A DNA stretch of 64,000 nt from Streptomyces marinisediminis (lineage in GTDB: Bacteria; Actinomycetota; Actinomycetes; Streptomycetales; Streptomycetaceae), in the NCBI RefSeq assembly GCF_026262575.1, contig NZ_JAPKFL010000027.1, positions 1 to 64,000 of the forward strand. Reading direction: 5' to 3'. The position numbers and the translations under genes are program-made. A model generated the notes under the pieces. It ran no database searches, was not told the DNA's origin, and worked only from the letters and a program-made list of their open reading frames with translations. Shown here piece after piece: positions 37,778-45,577 of the stretch. Each line of letters starts with the position of its first letter. The stretch's first letter is position 1.

Positions 37778-39094
37778 GTGCGTTCTGAGCGTTCCGCGCC
37801 CCCCGCGCACCCGCCGCGCCGGATACCGCCCGGCTCCCGGACGCGCCGTGCGGGCCCCGCCCGGCCCCCGGGCGCCGGGCGGCTGCGCCGTCCCGCCTCG
37901 GTGTGCGCCGCGCTCGCGGCCGTCGTGGGCACCTCGTCCTTCGCCGGGCCGGTGCACGACCCCTTCGCGCCCCCGCCGTGCGCCCTGGAGCGCACCGACG
38001 CCCACCACTCGCTCGGCCTGGACACCTGGAACGACGCCTACGTGCGCCCCGAGCGCACCGTCGACGCCGTCATGGTCTTCCTCTCCTTCCCCGACGCCCG
38101 CCCCCTCACCCACCCGGCGCAACTGGTGGCCGACCACTTCCCCGGCACCGCCGACTTCTTCACCCGCGCCTCCTACGGGCGGCTCGACCTGCGCCTGCAC
38201 ACCCGGCCGCGGTGGACGGCCATGCCCCAGCCCTCCCGCTCCTACGGGATAGCGCGCGACTGGGACGCCGAGCACCGGGCCGCCTTCGTGCGCGACGCCC
38301 TGGCCGCGACCGACCCCGAGGTCGACTTCGCGGACTACGACGTCGTCTACTTCGTCGCCGACCCCGACGCCCCCGGGGTGGACTCCGACGCGACCAAGGT
38401 CGTCAACTTCGCCGAGCCCGTCGCCGTGGACGGCACCGAGCTGCGCCGCATCGTCACCGTCTTCGAGCGCTTCCCGGCCGACCGCAACGTGCTCGCGCAC
38501 GAGACCGGGCACGTCTTCGACCTGCCCGACCTCTACCACCGGCCGCGCGACGGCAAGGGCGACTGGGACACCCACGTCGGTGACTGGGACCTCATGGGCA
38601 GCCAGTTCGGGCTCGCCCCCGACCCCTTCGGCTGGCACAAGTGGAAGCTGGGCTGGCTCGGGGAGCGGCACGTCGACTGCGTGGGCGGCCCCGGCACCAC
38701 CCTGCACGCGCTCCAGCCGCTCGGCCGGGCCCCGGCCGAGCGCGGCCCGGGCGCCGGGAAGCGGCTGGCGGTGGTGCGGACAGGGCCCAGCGAGGCCGTC
38801 GCGGTCGAGGTGCGCGAGCCGGTCGGCAACGACGCCGGGCTGTGCCGCGGCGGAGTGCTCGTCTACCGGGTGCGCAGCGACACCGCCTCGGCGGCCGGAC
38901 CCGTCGAGGTGCTCGACGGCCACCCCGGGACCGCCGCCTGCCACGGCCGCTCCGTCCACCCGCCGCTCGCGGACGCCCCGCTGGGCGTCGGGGAGAGCCT
39001 GTCGGTGCCGGTGGTTGGCGGTTCCGTGCACATCACCGCGCTGGACCGCGCGGAGTCGGGGGAGTGGACGGTGCGCATCACCCGCCACGCGTGA
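37778..39094 (+). CDS. Secreted M6-like metalloprotease
   Basis: 438 residues. A long Arg/Pro-rich N-terminus precedes a signal-like helix (ASVCAALAAVVGTSSFAGP). The zinc motif is VLAHETGHVFDLPDLYH (HExGH plus a downstream Asp), then WDLMGSQFGLAPDPFGWHKWKLGWL as in immune inhibitor A/M6 family proteins. The C-terminal half is beta-rich with Cys pairs. GTG at 37778 with GGAGG upstream. The 280 bases before it are shared with the divergent c-di-GMP gene. Confidence 0.87.
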   Translation: MRSERSAPPAHPPRRIPPGSRTRRAGPARPPGAGRLRRPASVCAALAAVVGTSSFAGPVHDPFAPPPCALERTDAHHSLGLDTWNDAYVRPERTVDAVMVFLSFPDARPLTHPAQLVADHFPGTADFFTRASYGRLDLRLHTRPRWTAMPQPSRSYGIARDWDAEHRAAFVRDALAATDPEVDFADYDVVYFVADPDAPGVDSDATKVVNFAEPVAVDGTELRRIVTVFERFPADRNVLAHETGHVFDLPDLYHRPRDGKGDWDTHVGDWDLMGSQFGLAPDPFGWHKWKLGWLGERHVDCVGGPGTTLHALQPLGRAPAERGPGAGKRLAVVRTGPSEAVAVEVREPVGNDAGLCRGGVLVYRVRSDTASAAGPVEVLDGHPGTAACHGRSVHPPLADAPLGVGESLSVPVVGGSVHITALDRAESGEWTVRITRHA

Positions 39095-39131
39095 GCGGCT
39101 CACCCGCCGTGCGTGAGCGACCCCGCACGCG

Positions 39132-39163
39132 CGAAGGCCCCCCGCTCGCGCGGAGGGCCTTCG
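39132..39163 (-). terminator. Terminator of tRNA-Lys copy 3
   Basis: Arms CGAAGGCCC and GGGCCTTCG extended by CCG/CGG pairing, just beyond the tRNA 3' end; also convergent to the protease gene. Confidence 0.7.
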
Positions 39164-39171
39164 GCTACCGG

Positions 39172-39245
39172 TGCGCCGCCAGGGACTCGAACCCCGGACC
39201 CGCTGATTAAGAGTCAGCTGCTCTAACCAACTGAGCTAGCGGCGC
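39172..39245 (-). tRNA. tRNA-Lys (anticodon CTT), copy 3
   Basis: Third identical 74-base copy. Its first ten bases are also the last codons and stop of the upstream gene on the same strand. CCA is not encoded. Confidence 0.97.
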
Positions 39246-39883
39246 CTGGTGACGTCGTAGACCCTAGCACCCGGCCGCGCGGGAGCGGAAATCGCCGGAC
39301 GCGACGCGGGGCCGCGACCAGCGCGGACCGCGCGCACGGCGGCCCACAGCAGCCGCTCGGGCCCCGGCAGCCAGCCCCCGCACGCGTCCGGCCCGACCAG
39401 CCAGCGCGCGCCCCGGTCCAGCGGGCGCCCCGGGCGGGGCGGGGCCGGCAGGGGCACCACGTCCCCGGAGCCGTACCCCAGCAGGGGCGGCAGCGCCGCC
39501 CCGCCGGTGCCGGGCGCCGCGGGCGGCCGCTGCCACTCCTCCCAGCGCAGCAGCGCCGGGAGCCGGGCGGCGGTGCCCGGTGCGGCAAGGAACAGCAGCC
39601 GGTCCCGGTCCACCGCCACGGGGCCGCTGCCCGGGCGGCCCTCGGCGTCCAGCCGCAGCAGGTGCGCCAGCATGCGCCGGCCGAACAGGCCGGGCGCGCT
39701 CACCGCGTCGAACACCGTCCCGCAGGGCAGCGGCTGCGGGACCTCCGGCCGCGCCGACCACAGGGCGTGCACGCTGCGCGGGAACCGGCTCGCCGACGCC
39801 AGCCAGGCCGCGCCCGCGCTGACCTCCCGGGCGAGGTCGTCGTCGAGGTCCTGCCACACGGTGCGGGGGGAATCGCTGCTCAT
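39236..39883 (-). CDS. Primase-polymerase-related hypothetical protein ending inside tRNA-Lys
   Basis: 215 residues opening MSSDSPRTVWQDLDDDLARE. Segments SAGAAWLASASRFPRSVHALW, PLPCGTVFDAVSAPGLFGRR, RDRLLFLAAPGTAARLPALLRWEEW and WLVGPDACGGWLPGPERLLWA match proteins that in Streptomyces are annotated as bifunctional DNA primase/polymerase N-terminal domain family. I cannot see a catalytic Asp triad, so activity is uncertain. The last codons read RVYDVTRRR and the TAG stop is supplied by the tRNA at 39236-39238. The transcript may therefore carry the tRNA. Confidence 0.7.
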   Translation of the reverse strand: MSSDSPRTVWQDLDDDLAREVSAGAAWLASASRFPRSVHALWSARPEVPQPLPCGTVFDAVSAPGLFGRRMLAHLLRLDAEGRPGSGPVAVDRDRLLFLAAPGTAARLPALLRWEEWQRPPAAPGTGGAALPPLLGYGSGDVVPLPAPPRPGRPLDRGARWLVGPDACGGWLPGPERLLWAAVRAVRAGRGPASRPAISAPARPGARVYDVTRRR

Positions 39884-40030
39884 GACATTCAGGTGTACCC
39901 CGCGTGGCCGAACGACTACGCAACTCGACCAAAACGAGGACAGCCGCGGGGGGTGTCCGCTATGGTCTGCCCCCCGCATATGCCGCCGACGGCTGCCGGG
40001 CGCCGCCGGGCGGGTGCGCGAGCGGTCGGC

Positions 40031-40393
40031 TCACTCCTCCACGCGGCCGTCGATCAGGTGGCGTCCGAAGGCGACCATGCGGCGCGCGTAGTCCTCCGTC
40101 CAGGCCGCGCGGTCGGCGATGGCGGCCTCCGGGAGCCGGTCGAAGCGGCGCGGATCGGCGAGCTGGGCCGCCGCCATCGCCTGGTACTCCACCGCCCGGT
40201 CCGCCGCCGCCTGGAACGCCGTGGCCAGCTCCGTCGAGCGGGCCAGCAGCTCCCTGGGGTCGTGGATCGACTCCAGGTCGAAGAAGTGCTCGGTGTCCTC
40301 CGCCGCCGCCGCGGGCTCGAAGGTCAGGGGCGCGGGCCGCCGGAACCGCGGCTCGCCGCCCGGACTATCCGCGGCCGGACGCGGCTCGGACAT
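40031..40393 (-). CDS. Conserved hypothetical protein, helical
   Basis: 120 residues opening MSEPRPAADSPGGEPRFRRP. A disordered N-terminus is followed by helices (DPRELLARSTELATAFQAAADRAVEYQAMAAAQLAD). No signal peptide. GGGAGG lies eight bases before the ATG. Coding composition is normal. The family is not recognised; it sits upstream of the primase-like gene on the same strand, separated by 147 bases. Confidence 0.75.
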   Translation of the reverse strand: MSEPRPAADSPGGEPRFRRPAPLTFEPAAAAEDTEHFFDLESIHDPRELLARSTELATAFQAAADRAVEYQAMAAAQLADPRRFDRLPEAAIADRAAWTEDYARRMVAFGRHLIDGRVEE

Positions 40394-40510
40394 GGACTAC
40401 CTCCCGTTCGTAGGACCATCGACCATTCTCCCGCTTACCCGGACGAACTGTCTGCCCCGTCGCCCGGCCCGTGTGCGGTGGCCTCGCTCACGCCCCGCTC
40501 ACGCCCCCGC

Positions 40511-41974
40511 TCACGCCTGGGTCACCCGGTGCGCGCCCAGCTCGGCGAGCACAGTCTGCTGGGCGGCCCAGCCGTCCGGGAACCGCACCGGCACGCCGAG
40601 GGTCACGGGCTCCGCCGAGGGGTGGTCGTCCAGCAGCTCCGGAACACCGGCCCGGCACACCACGACGCACGCGTGCCGGTGCCGGGAGGTCAGCACGCAC
40701 AGCCGCCCGGTCTCCAGGTGGAACGCCGTCGCGTCCGGCCGCCCGGACAGCGGGTGCAGCACCACCGTGACGTCGTACTCCCGCCCCTGCAGCCGGTTCG
40801 CCGTGTCCACCGTGACGCCGGTGACGCCCAGCGCGGTCAGCGCCGCCCGCACGGCCGCCGCCTGGTCGCGGTGCGCGGTGCCGACGGCGACCCGGTCGGC
40901 CGTCAGCGGCACCGGCCGCGGGGTGCGCTCGTCGGCGGTCACCGCCTCGCGGGCCAGCAGGCGGCCCACCACCCGCGCCACCGCGGCCACCGCCTGCGGG
41001 TCGGTGCGCGGGGTGTGCGCGGCGGGCAGCTCCAGCAGGCCCCACCCGGAACGGGCGGCCTCGTCCAGTACCCCGTCCACCGCCGAGCCGTCCGCCCCGG
41101 CGCCGAAGGCGAGCCGCCGCTCGCCGGGCCCGGTGCCGCTGCGGAACGGCGTGTACGGGTAGAACGCGCGCGACACCAGCGGGGCCGCGGACGCCGGCAG
41201 CCGCCAGGACACCGGCAGCCGGTGCTGCGGCAGGTCCGGGTGGTGCGCCAGCAGCGCGGTGACGGCGCTCGCGGACGGGTCGTGGCTCAGCCCCGCCCAC
41301 TGGTCGGTCCCCACCTGGCTGAACGGGTCGAGCTGCCCCGGGTCCCCGACGAACAGCGCCCGCTGGAAGAGCCGCGCCACGGCCAGCAGCGCGTCCGAGC
41401 GCATCTGGTACGCCTCGTCGACGATGGCGTGCTGCCACGGCACGTCGTCCGGCGGGCGCACGTGCGCCCACTTGGCGGCGGTCGAGACGACCACCGGCAG
41501 CCCCGCCAGGTCGGCGGCCTTCGCCGAGGTGCGCACCTGCGCGTGCCGGTCCAGCGCCGGGTCGTAGGGGTGGGCGTCGCTGCTGTGCAGGCGCCCCACG
41601 CCCAGCTCGGGCTCGGCCGTGGCCAGCCGCTCCACCAGGTCGTCCACCTGCGCGTTCGTCTGCGCGACGATCATCAGCGGGCGCCCGGTCGCGGCGATCT
41701 CGCGGGCCGCGCGCACCACGAGCGTGGACTTGCCCGCGCCGGGTGGGGAGTCCACCACCACGCCGCGCGCGGTGTGGGAGAGGGTGTCGGCCAGGATGGC
41801 GTCCGTGGCCGCGGCGGCGGCCGCGCCCGGGTCGGCGGCCGCGCCCGGGCCGGCGGCCGCGCCCGGGCCGGCGGCCGCGCCCGGGCCGGTGCCGGTGCCC
41901 GGGCCGGTGCCGTCCGCCGGCTGGGTGGCCCGGGCCGCGTGGTCCGGGCCGGGGCGGTGGTCGGTGGCGGTCAC
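40511..41974 (-). CDS. SF1-type DNA helicase (AAA_12 / UvrD-like C-terminus)
   Basis: 487 residues. Walker A is VDSPPGAGKSTLVV and motif Ia MIVAQTNAQVDDL. Walker B is AIVDEAYQMR and motif III LFVGDPGQLDPF. Motif IV-VI regions are VSWRLPAS, VTVDTANRLQGREYDVTVVLHPL and VLTSRHRHACVVV. This is a complete superfamily 1 motif set. An N-terminal Gly/Pro/Ala tract of about 30 residues is encoded by an 18-bp repeat. The GTG at 41974 overlaps the preceding gene by four bases (GTGA). Third gene of the nuclease-unknown-helicase operon. Confidence 0.88.
   Translation of the reverse strand: MTATDHRPGPDHAARATQPADGTGPGTGTGPGAAAGPGAAAGPGAAADPGAAAAAATDAILADTLSHTARGVVVDSPPGAGKSTLVVRAAREIAATGRPLMIVAQTNAQVDDLVERLATAEPELGVGRLHSSDAHPYDPALDRHAQVRTSAKAADLAGLPVVVSTAAKWAHVRPPDDVPWQHAIVDEAYQMRSDALLAVARLFQRALFVGDPGQLDPFSQVGTDQWAGLSHDPSASAVTALLAHHPDLPQHRLPVSWRLPASAAPLVSRAFYPYTPFRSGTGPGERRLAFGAGADGSAVDGVLDEAARSGWGLLELPAAHTPRTDPQAVAAVARVVGRLLAREAVTADERTPRPVPLTADRVAVGTAHRDQAAAVRAALTALGVTGVTVDTANRLQGREYDVTVVLHPLSGRPDATAFHLETGRLCVLTSRHRHACVVVCRAGVPELLDDHPSAEPVTLGVPVRFPDGWAAQQTVLAELGAHRVTQA
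41817..41888. repeat. 18-bp tandem repeat, four copies
   Basis: Unit GCGGCCGCGCCCGGGCCG, with one substitution in the first copy. It encodes the Gly-Pro-Gly-Ala tract near the N-terminus of the helicase. Confidence 0.9.
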
Positions 41975-43545
41975 AGCAGGTCCTCCCCGGTGGCGCGGTC
42001 CGGCTCCTCGGGTCCACCGGCCGGCGGGCCGCCGTGCGTCCACGGGGTGTCCTCCGGGTCCGGCAGGTCCGGGCCGCCGCGCGGCTGGTGTTCGAACAGC
42101 GTCCAGCACACGGTGTCGCCCGCCACCGGCACGGAACCGGCCGCGGGCTGGGCTCCGCGCCCCATCCCGCCCGTCAGCCGCACGGTGACCAGGCCCGGCC
42201 CCGGCAGGGCCGCGCACTCCCCGCCCTGCGTCCTGCCGTCGCCCGGCAGGACGCGGTACACCTTCGTGCCCACGGCGAGCTGCGGCTCGTCCCCGGTGCG
42301 GACGGTCACCAGCGGGCGCGGCATCGGGCGCCGCCCGGTGGAGTACGCCTCCTCCACCGCCGTGACCTCGCCGGCGAACGCCTCGCCCGCCAGCCGCCGA
42401 CCGGCTAGGACCAGCGGGTCGTCCAGCGCCTCCTGCGCCGAGAGCCGGGCCTGGTCGCGCTCGCGCGCGGCCAGCTTGCGGGCCGCCGTCACCGCGTCGT
42501 CCCGGCGCGGCTGCGGCGGCTCGCCCGCGCGCAGCCGGTCGCGGTGCGCGGTGTAGGACCAGCGGTCGCCCTCCCAGCGGGCCGCGACGCGCTCACCGGG
42601 CGGCAGCGCGCGCACGCGCTCCAGCGCCTCCCAGACCGCGTCCCAGGTGGGGCGTAGCTGGGTGGCCAGCAGGGTGCGGATCTCGGCCTCCGCGCCGAAC
42701 ACTCCCGCGTCGTAGCGCGCCACGGCCGGGGCGAGGCGCTGGTTGTCGAACGCCGGGTCGGTGGCGGGCCCGGCCGGCGGGGTGCGCAGCAGGCCCTCGG
42801 CGTCCCGCTCGGTCTCGGCGCGCAGGGCGGCCCGCGCGCCCGCCGCACCGCCACCGCCGTCCCGTCCGTCGCCGCCGTCTCGCCCGTCGCCGCCGTCCCG
42901 GCCGGGCACGTCCGCCTCGGCCGCGCGCAGCCAGGCCAGCAGGGCGCCCAGGTGCTGGTCCTCCAGCGGGCTCTGCCCGGTGGCCCAGTGCCGGGTGAGC
43001 AGCTCCGTGGCCGACAGCAGCAGCGCGGAGCCGGGGACGCGGGCCCGCTCGCCGTAGTGCGTGAGCCACCGGCCGAGCAGCGGCACCCGGGCGGGCGCGG
43101 GATGGGGCGCGTCCGGGTCCTCCTCGGCGGTGCGGCGGAACCGCATCGAGCGGCCCAGCAGCCGGACGAACGCGACGCCCCCGGCGTTGGGCACGACGAG
43201 CTGCGGCGCGTCCACGCACCGCTCGGCCGCCTCGCCGGAGCGGCGGGGCACGGTCTCCACCGCGTCCTGCGCCGACTCCAGGTGCGGCAGCAGCACGTCC
43301 GCCAGCTCGGCGAGGAAGCGGAACCGCAGGTCGCGGTCGCGCGGCTGGGGGACGGTGAGCAGCGTCGGAGCGGCCGGGTCGGTACCGACCAGCGCGCCGA
43401 GCGGGGCGCCCGCCTCACCCGCCGTGGTGAGCGGCACGAACACCATGGGGTGCTCGGCCAGGTGACGGTGGCGCACGGTGGCCAGTGGCTGGGCCCGGCC
43501 GCTGGCGGCCGCCTCCACGCGGGCCAGCGTCGCCAGGAGCGTCAT
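41971..43545 (-). CDS. Unknown protein between nuclease and helicase
   Basis: 524 residues opening MTLLATLARVEAAASGRAQP. No catalytic motif is recognised. The N-terminal half is alpha/beta with HPMVFVPLTTAGEAGAPLGALVG, VVPNAGGVAFVRLLGRSMRFRR and LLGRWLTHYGERA. The middle has a Gly/Asp-rich linker. The C-terminal 200 residues contain a helical hairpin (ARERDQARLSAQEALDDPLV) and beta strands ending in an acidic tail. Four-base overlaps on both sides make its product stoichiometrically linked to the nuclease and the helicase, so it may be the bridging or recognition subunit. Confidence 0.8.
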   Translation of the reverse strand: MTLLATLARVEAAASGRAQPLATVRHRHLAEHPMVFVPLTTAGEAGAPLGALVGTDPAAPTLLTVPQPRDRDLRFRFLAELADVLLPHLESAQDAVETVPRRSGEAAERCVDAPQLVVPNAGGVAFVRLLGRSMRFRRTAEEDPDAPHPAPARVPLLGRWLTHYGERARVPGSALLLSATELLTRHWATGQSPLEDQHLGALLAWLRAAEADVPGRDGGDGRDGGDGRDGGGGAAGARAALRAETERDAEGLLRTPPAGPATDPAFDNQRLAPAVARYDAGVFGAEAEIRTLLATQLRPTWDAVWEALERVRALPPGERVAARWEGDRWSYTAHRDRLRAGEPPQPRRDDAVTAARKLAARERDQARLSAQEALDDPLVLAGRRLAGEAFAGEVTAVEEAYSTGRRPMPRPLVTVRTGDEPQLAVGTKVYRVLPGDGRTQGGECAALPGPGLVTVRLTGGMGRGAQPAAGSVPVAGDTVCWTLFEHQPRGGPDLPDPEDTPWTHGGPPAGGPEEPDRATGEDLL

Positions 43546-44792
43546 CGCCCGCCCCCGTCCCGGGCGGCCCGCGGCGGTGGCGCCCCGGGCGCGGGCGTCG
43601 GAGCCGGTGCCGCGTGCCCCGCCTGCGCCAGTGCCTCGGCGCGCAGCCGGGCGGCGCGGCGCAGGGCGGCGACGGCCGGGTCGGGCACGGCGCCGGCGTC
43701 CTCGGCCCCGGTGTCCTCAGGACCGCCGCCCTCGGCCCCGGCGCCCGGCGCGGTGCCGTGTGCGGCGGCCAGCACGGCGTCCACCGTCCGCAGCGCGCCC
43801 AGCTCGCCGCGCACCGCGCGGCCCAGCACCGTCACCTCGCCGCCGGAGCGGGCCCGCTCCCGGCAGTGGAAGGCCAGCTCGCACGTGGCCAGGCACTCCG
43901 GCGCGTAGGCGGCCGGGACGTCGGCCACGGCGGCCGCCAGCTCCGCCCCGGGGCGCTCCACGTCGAAGGTGACGCCCTCGGGGACGGCGGCCGCGATGTC
44001 CGCGAGCCCGGTGAGCCGGGCGAGCTGGCGGCGCACCGCGGCGCGCTGGCGGCGCAGGTCGACGGCGGCGGCCGTGGGGAGGTTGGAGAAGTCCTTGGGG
44101 CAGACCAGGAGCAGGGCGTCGGCGACCGGGCCGCCGGACTCCTCCAGCGCCAGCGCGTACACCGCCGCCTGGCGCGCGGCGCCGCCCACCTTGGCCGGGT
44201 CGGCGGTGCCGTCCAGGATCGGGAACGACTTGACCTCCACGACCGTGCGGGTGCCGTCCGGCGCGACGGCGACCGCGTCCGGCTCCAGGTGCACCGGGGA
44301 CCCGGCGACCGGCAGGGCCAGCATCGGGTGCACCAGCACCGTCCACACCGCGCCGCCGTCCGGGCGGGCCGCGCGGTCGTCGGCTTCGGCGAGGGCGAGC
44401 CGGGTGCGGGCGGCCCGCCCGGCCGGGCCGTCGGCCGTCAGGTCGGGCACCTCCACGCCGGTGGGCTCGGGCCCGGTGTCGCCGGTGGCCGCGCGCAGCA
44501 GGCCCACCAGCGCGGCGCAGCCGTCGGCGTGCACCCGGGCCTCGAACGCGTGGCCCCGGGCGAAGGCGAACTGCGACTGCCCGAACGGCGCGGGGGCGCC
44601 CAGGGCGCGGGCCAGGGCCGCCTTGTCCACGCCCGCGCCGTCCAGCAGGGCGCGGCGGCGGCAGCCGGGGTTCGCGGCCAGCGCCGCGAGCGCGCGGGCG
44701 TCCAGCGGGCGCGGTGGGTGCGCCGGGCCGCGCAGCTCGGCCAGCCGTCGGCGCAGGCCCGCGGCGGGCGTCCGGTGGTTCACGTACGTCAC
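43542..44792 (-). CDS. RecB/Cas4-like PD-(D/E)XK nuclease with probable Fe-S cluster
   Basis: 416 residues. The nuclease core shows HLEPDAVAVAPDGTRTVVEVKSF (D...ExK) and the downstream GGAARQAAVYALAL (QxxxY). One Cys near the N-terminus (NPGCRRRALLDG) and three at the C-terminal side (ECLATCELAFHC) match the spacing style of the iron-sulfur staple in AddB, Cas4 and RecB-like nucleases. The GTG at 44792 lies divergent from the histidine phosphatase gene. First gene of a three-gene operon with the unknown protein and the SF1 helicase. Confidence 0.85.
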   Translation of the reverse strand: MTYVNHRTPAAGLRRRLAELRGPAHPPRPLDARALAALAANPGCRRRALLDGAGVDKAALARALGAPAPFGQSQFAFARGHAFEARVHADGCAALVGLLRAATGDTGPEPTGVEVPDLTADGPAGRAARTRLALAEADDRAARPDGGAVWTVLVHPMLALPVAGSPVHLEPDAVAVAPDGTRTVVEVKSFPILDGTADPAKVGGAARQAAVYALALEESGGPVADALLLVCPKDFSNLPTAAAVDLRRQRAAVRRQLARLTGLADIAAAVPEGVTFDVERPGAELAAAVADVPAAYAPECLATCELAFHCRERARSGGEVTVLGRAVRGELGALRTVDAVLAAAHGTAPGAGAEGGGPEDTGAEDAGAVPDPAVAALRRAARLRAEALAQAGHAAPAPTPAPGAPPPRAARDGGGR

Positions 44793-44930
44793 CCGCCGCA
44801 GTGTGGCATCCCCCGCCGACACCGGCCCAGCCCCGTGCCCGCGGGCCGGGGACGGGCGCCGGGCCGTGCGGCGCGCCGGGCGGGCGCCCCCGGTGCCCCC
44901 GGCCTGGTGGGCGCGGGGAGAATGGTCCGC

Positions 44931-45536
44931 ATGGCGAATCCAGCGCGCATCCTGCTCGTGCGGCACGGCGAGACGGAGTGGTCCAGGCTCGGACGGCACA
45001 CCGGCCGCACGGACCTGCCGCTCGTCGACGAGGGGCGCCGGACGGCGGAGCTGCTCGGCGAGCGCCTGCGCCGCGCGCCGTGGCACGGCCTGCCCGGCGT
45101 CGAGGTGCGCACTAGCCCGCTCGCGCGCGCCGCCCAGACGTGCGAGCTGGCCGGGTTCGGGCCCCGTGCCCGCCCCTGGGACGCGCTGCTGGAGTGGGAC
45201 TACGGCGCGTACGAGGGGCTGACCACCCCGCAGATCCGGGCCCGCGCCGGGGACGACTGGCTGATCTGGCGGGACGGCGTCGCCGACGGGGAGACGCGGG
45301 CGCAGCTCGCGGCCCGCGCCGACGAGGCGGTGGCCTGGGCCCGTTCGGCCGAGCGCGACGTGCTGGTCTTCGCCCACGGGCACTTCCTGCGCGCCCTGGC
45401 CGCCCGTTGGCTGGGGCTGGACCTGGACTTCGGCGCCCGCCTCCGGCTGGACGCGTGCGCCCTGTCGGTGCTCGGCTGGGCCTACGGCATGCCGGCCGTG
45501 GAGCGCTGGAACGACACCGCGCACGTCACCGGTTGA
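44931..45536 (+). CDS. Histidine phosphatase superfamily protein (phosphoglycerate mutase-like)
   Basis: 201 residues. The N-terminal RILLVRHGETEWS carries the phospho-accepting His. VRTSPLARAAQTCELAGF contributes the second Arg, EWDYGAYEGLTT the acid, and VLVFAHGHFLRALAARW the second catalytic His. These are cytoplasmic phosphatases acting on small phosphate esters. The ATG at 44931 is chosen over 44922 because GAGAAT lies just ahead in a leaderless-like position. Convergent with the NsdA-like gene. Confidence 0.92.
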   Translation: MANPARILLVRHGETEWSRLGRHTGRTDLPLVDEGRRTAELLGERLRRAPWHGLPGVEVRTSPLARAAQTCELAGFGPRARPWDALLEWDYGAYEGLTTPQIRARAGDDWLIWRDGVADGETRAQLAARADEAVAWARSAERDVLVFAHGHFLRALAARWLGLDLDFGARLRLDACALSVLGWAYGMPAVERWNDTAHVTG

Positions 45537-45577
45537 CGCCGACCGGGGACGGCGCCCGCGTCAGCGCGCGGCCCGCG

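Noticed and set aside
39950..40110. Plus-strand leaderless ORF beginning at an ATG near 39978
   Set aside because: It has a TATGGT box ahead but runs antisense into a better-supported gene with its own ribosome-binding site and gives no recognisable protein.
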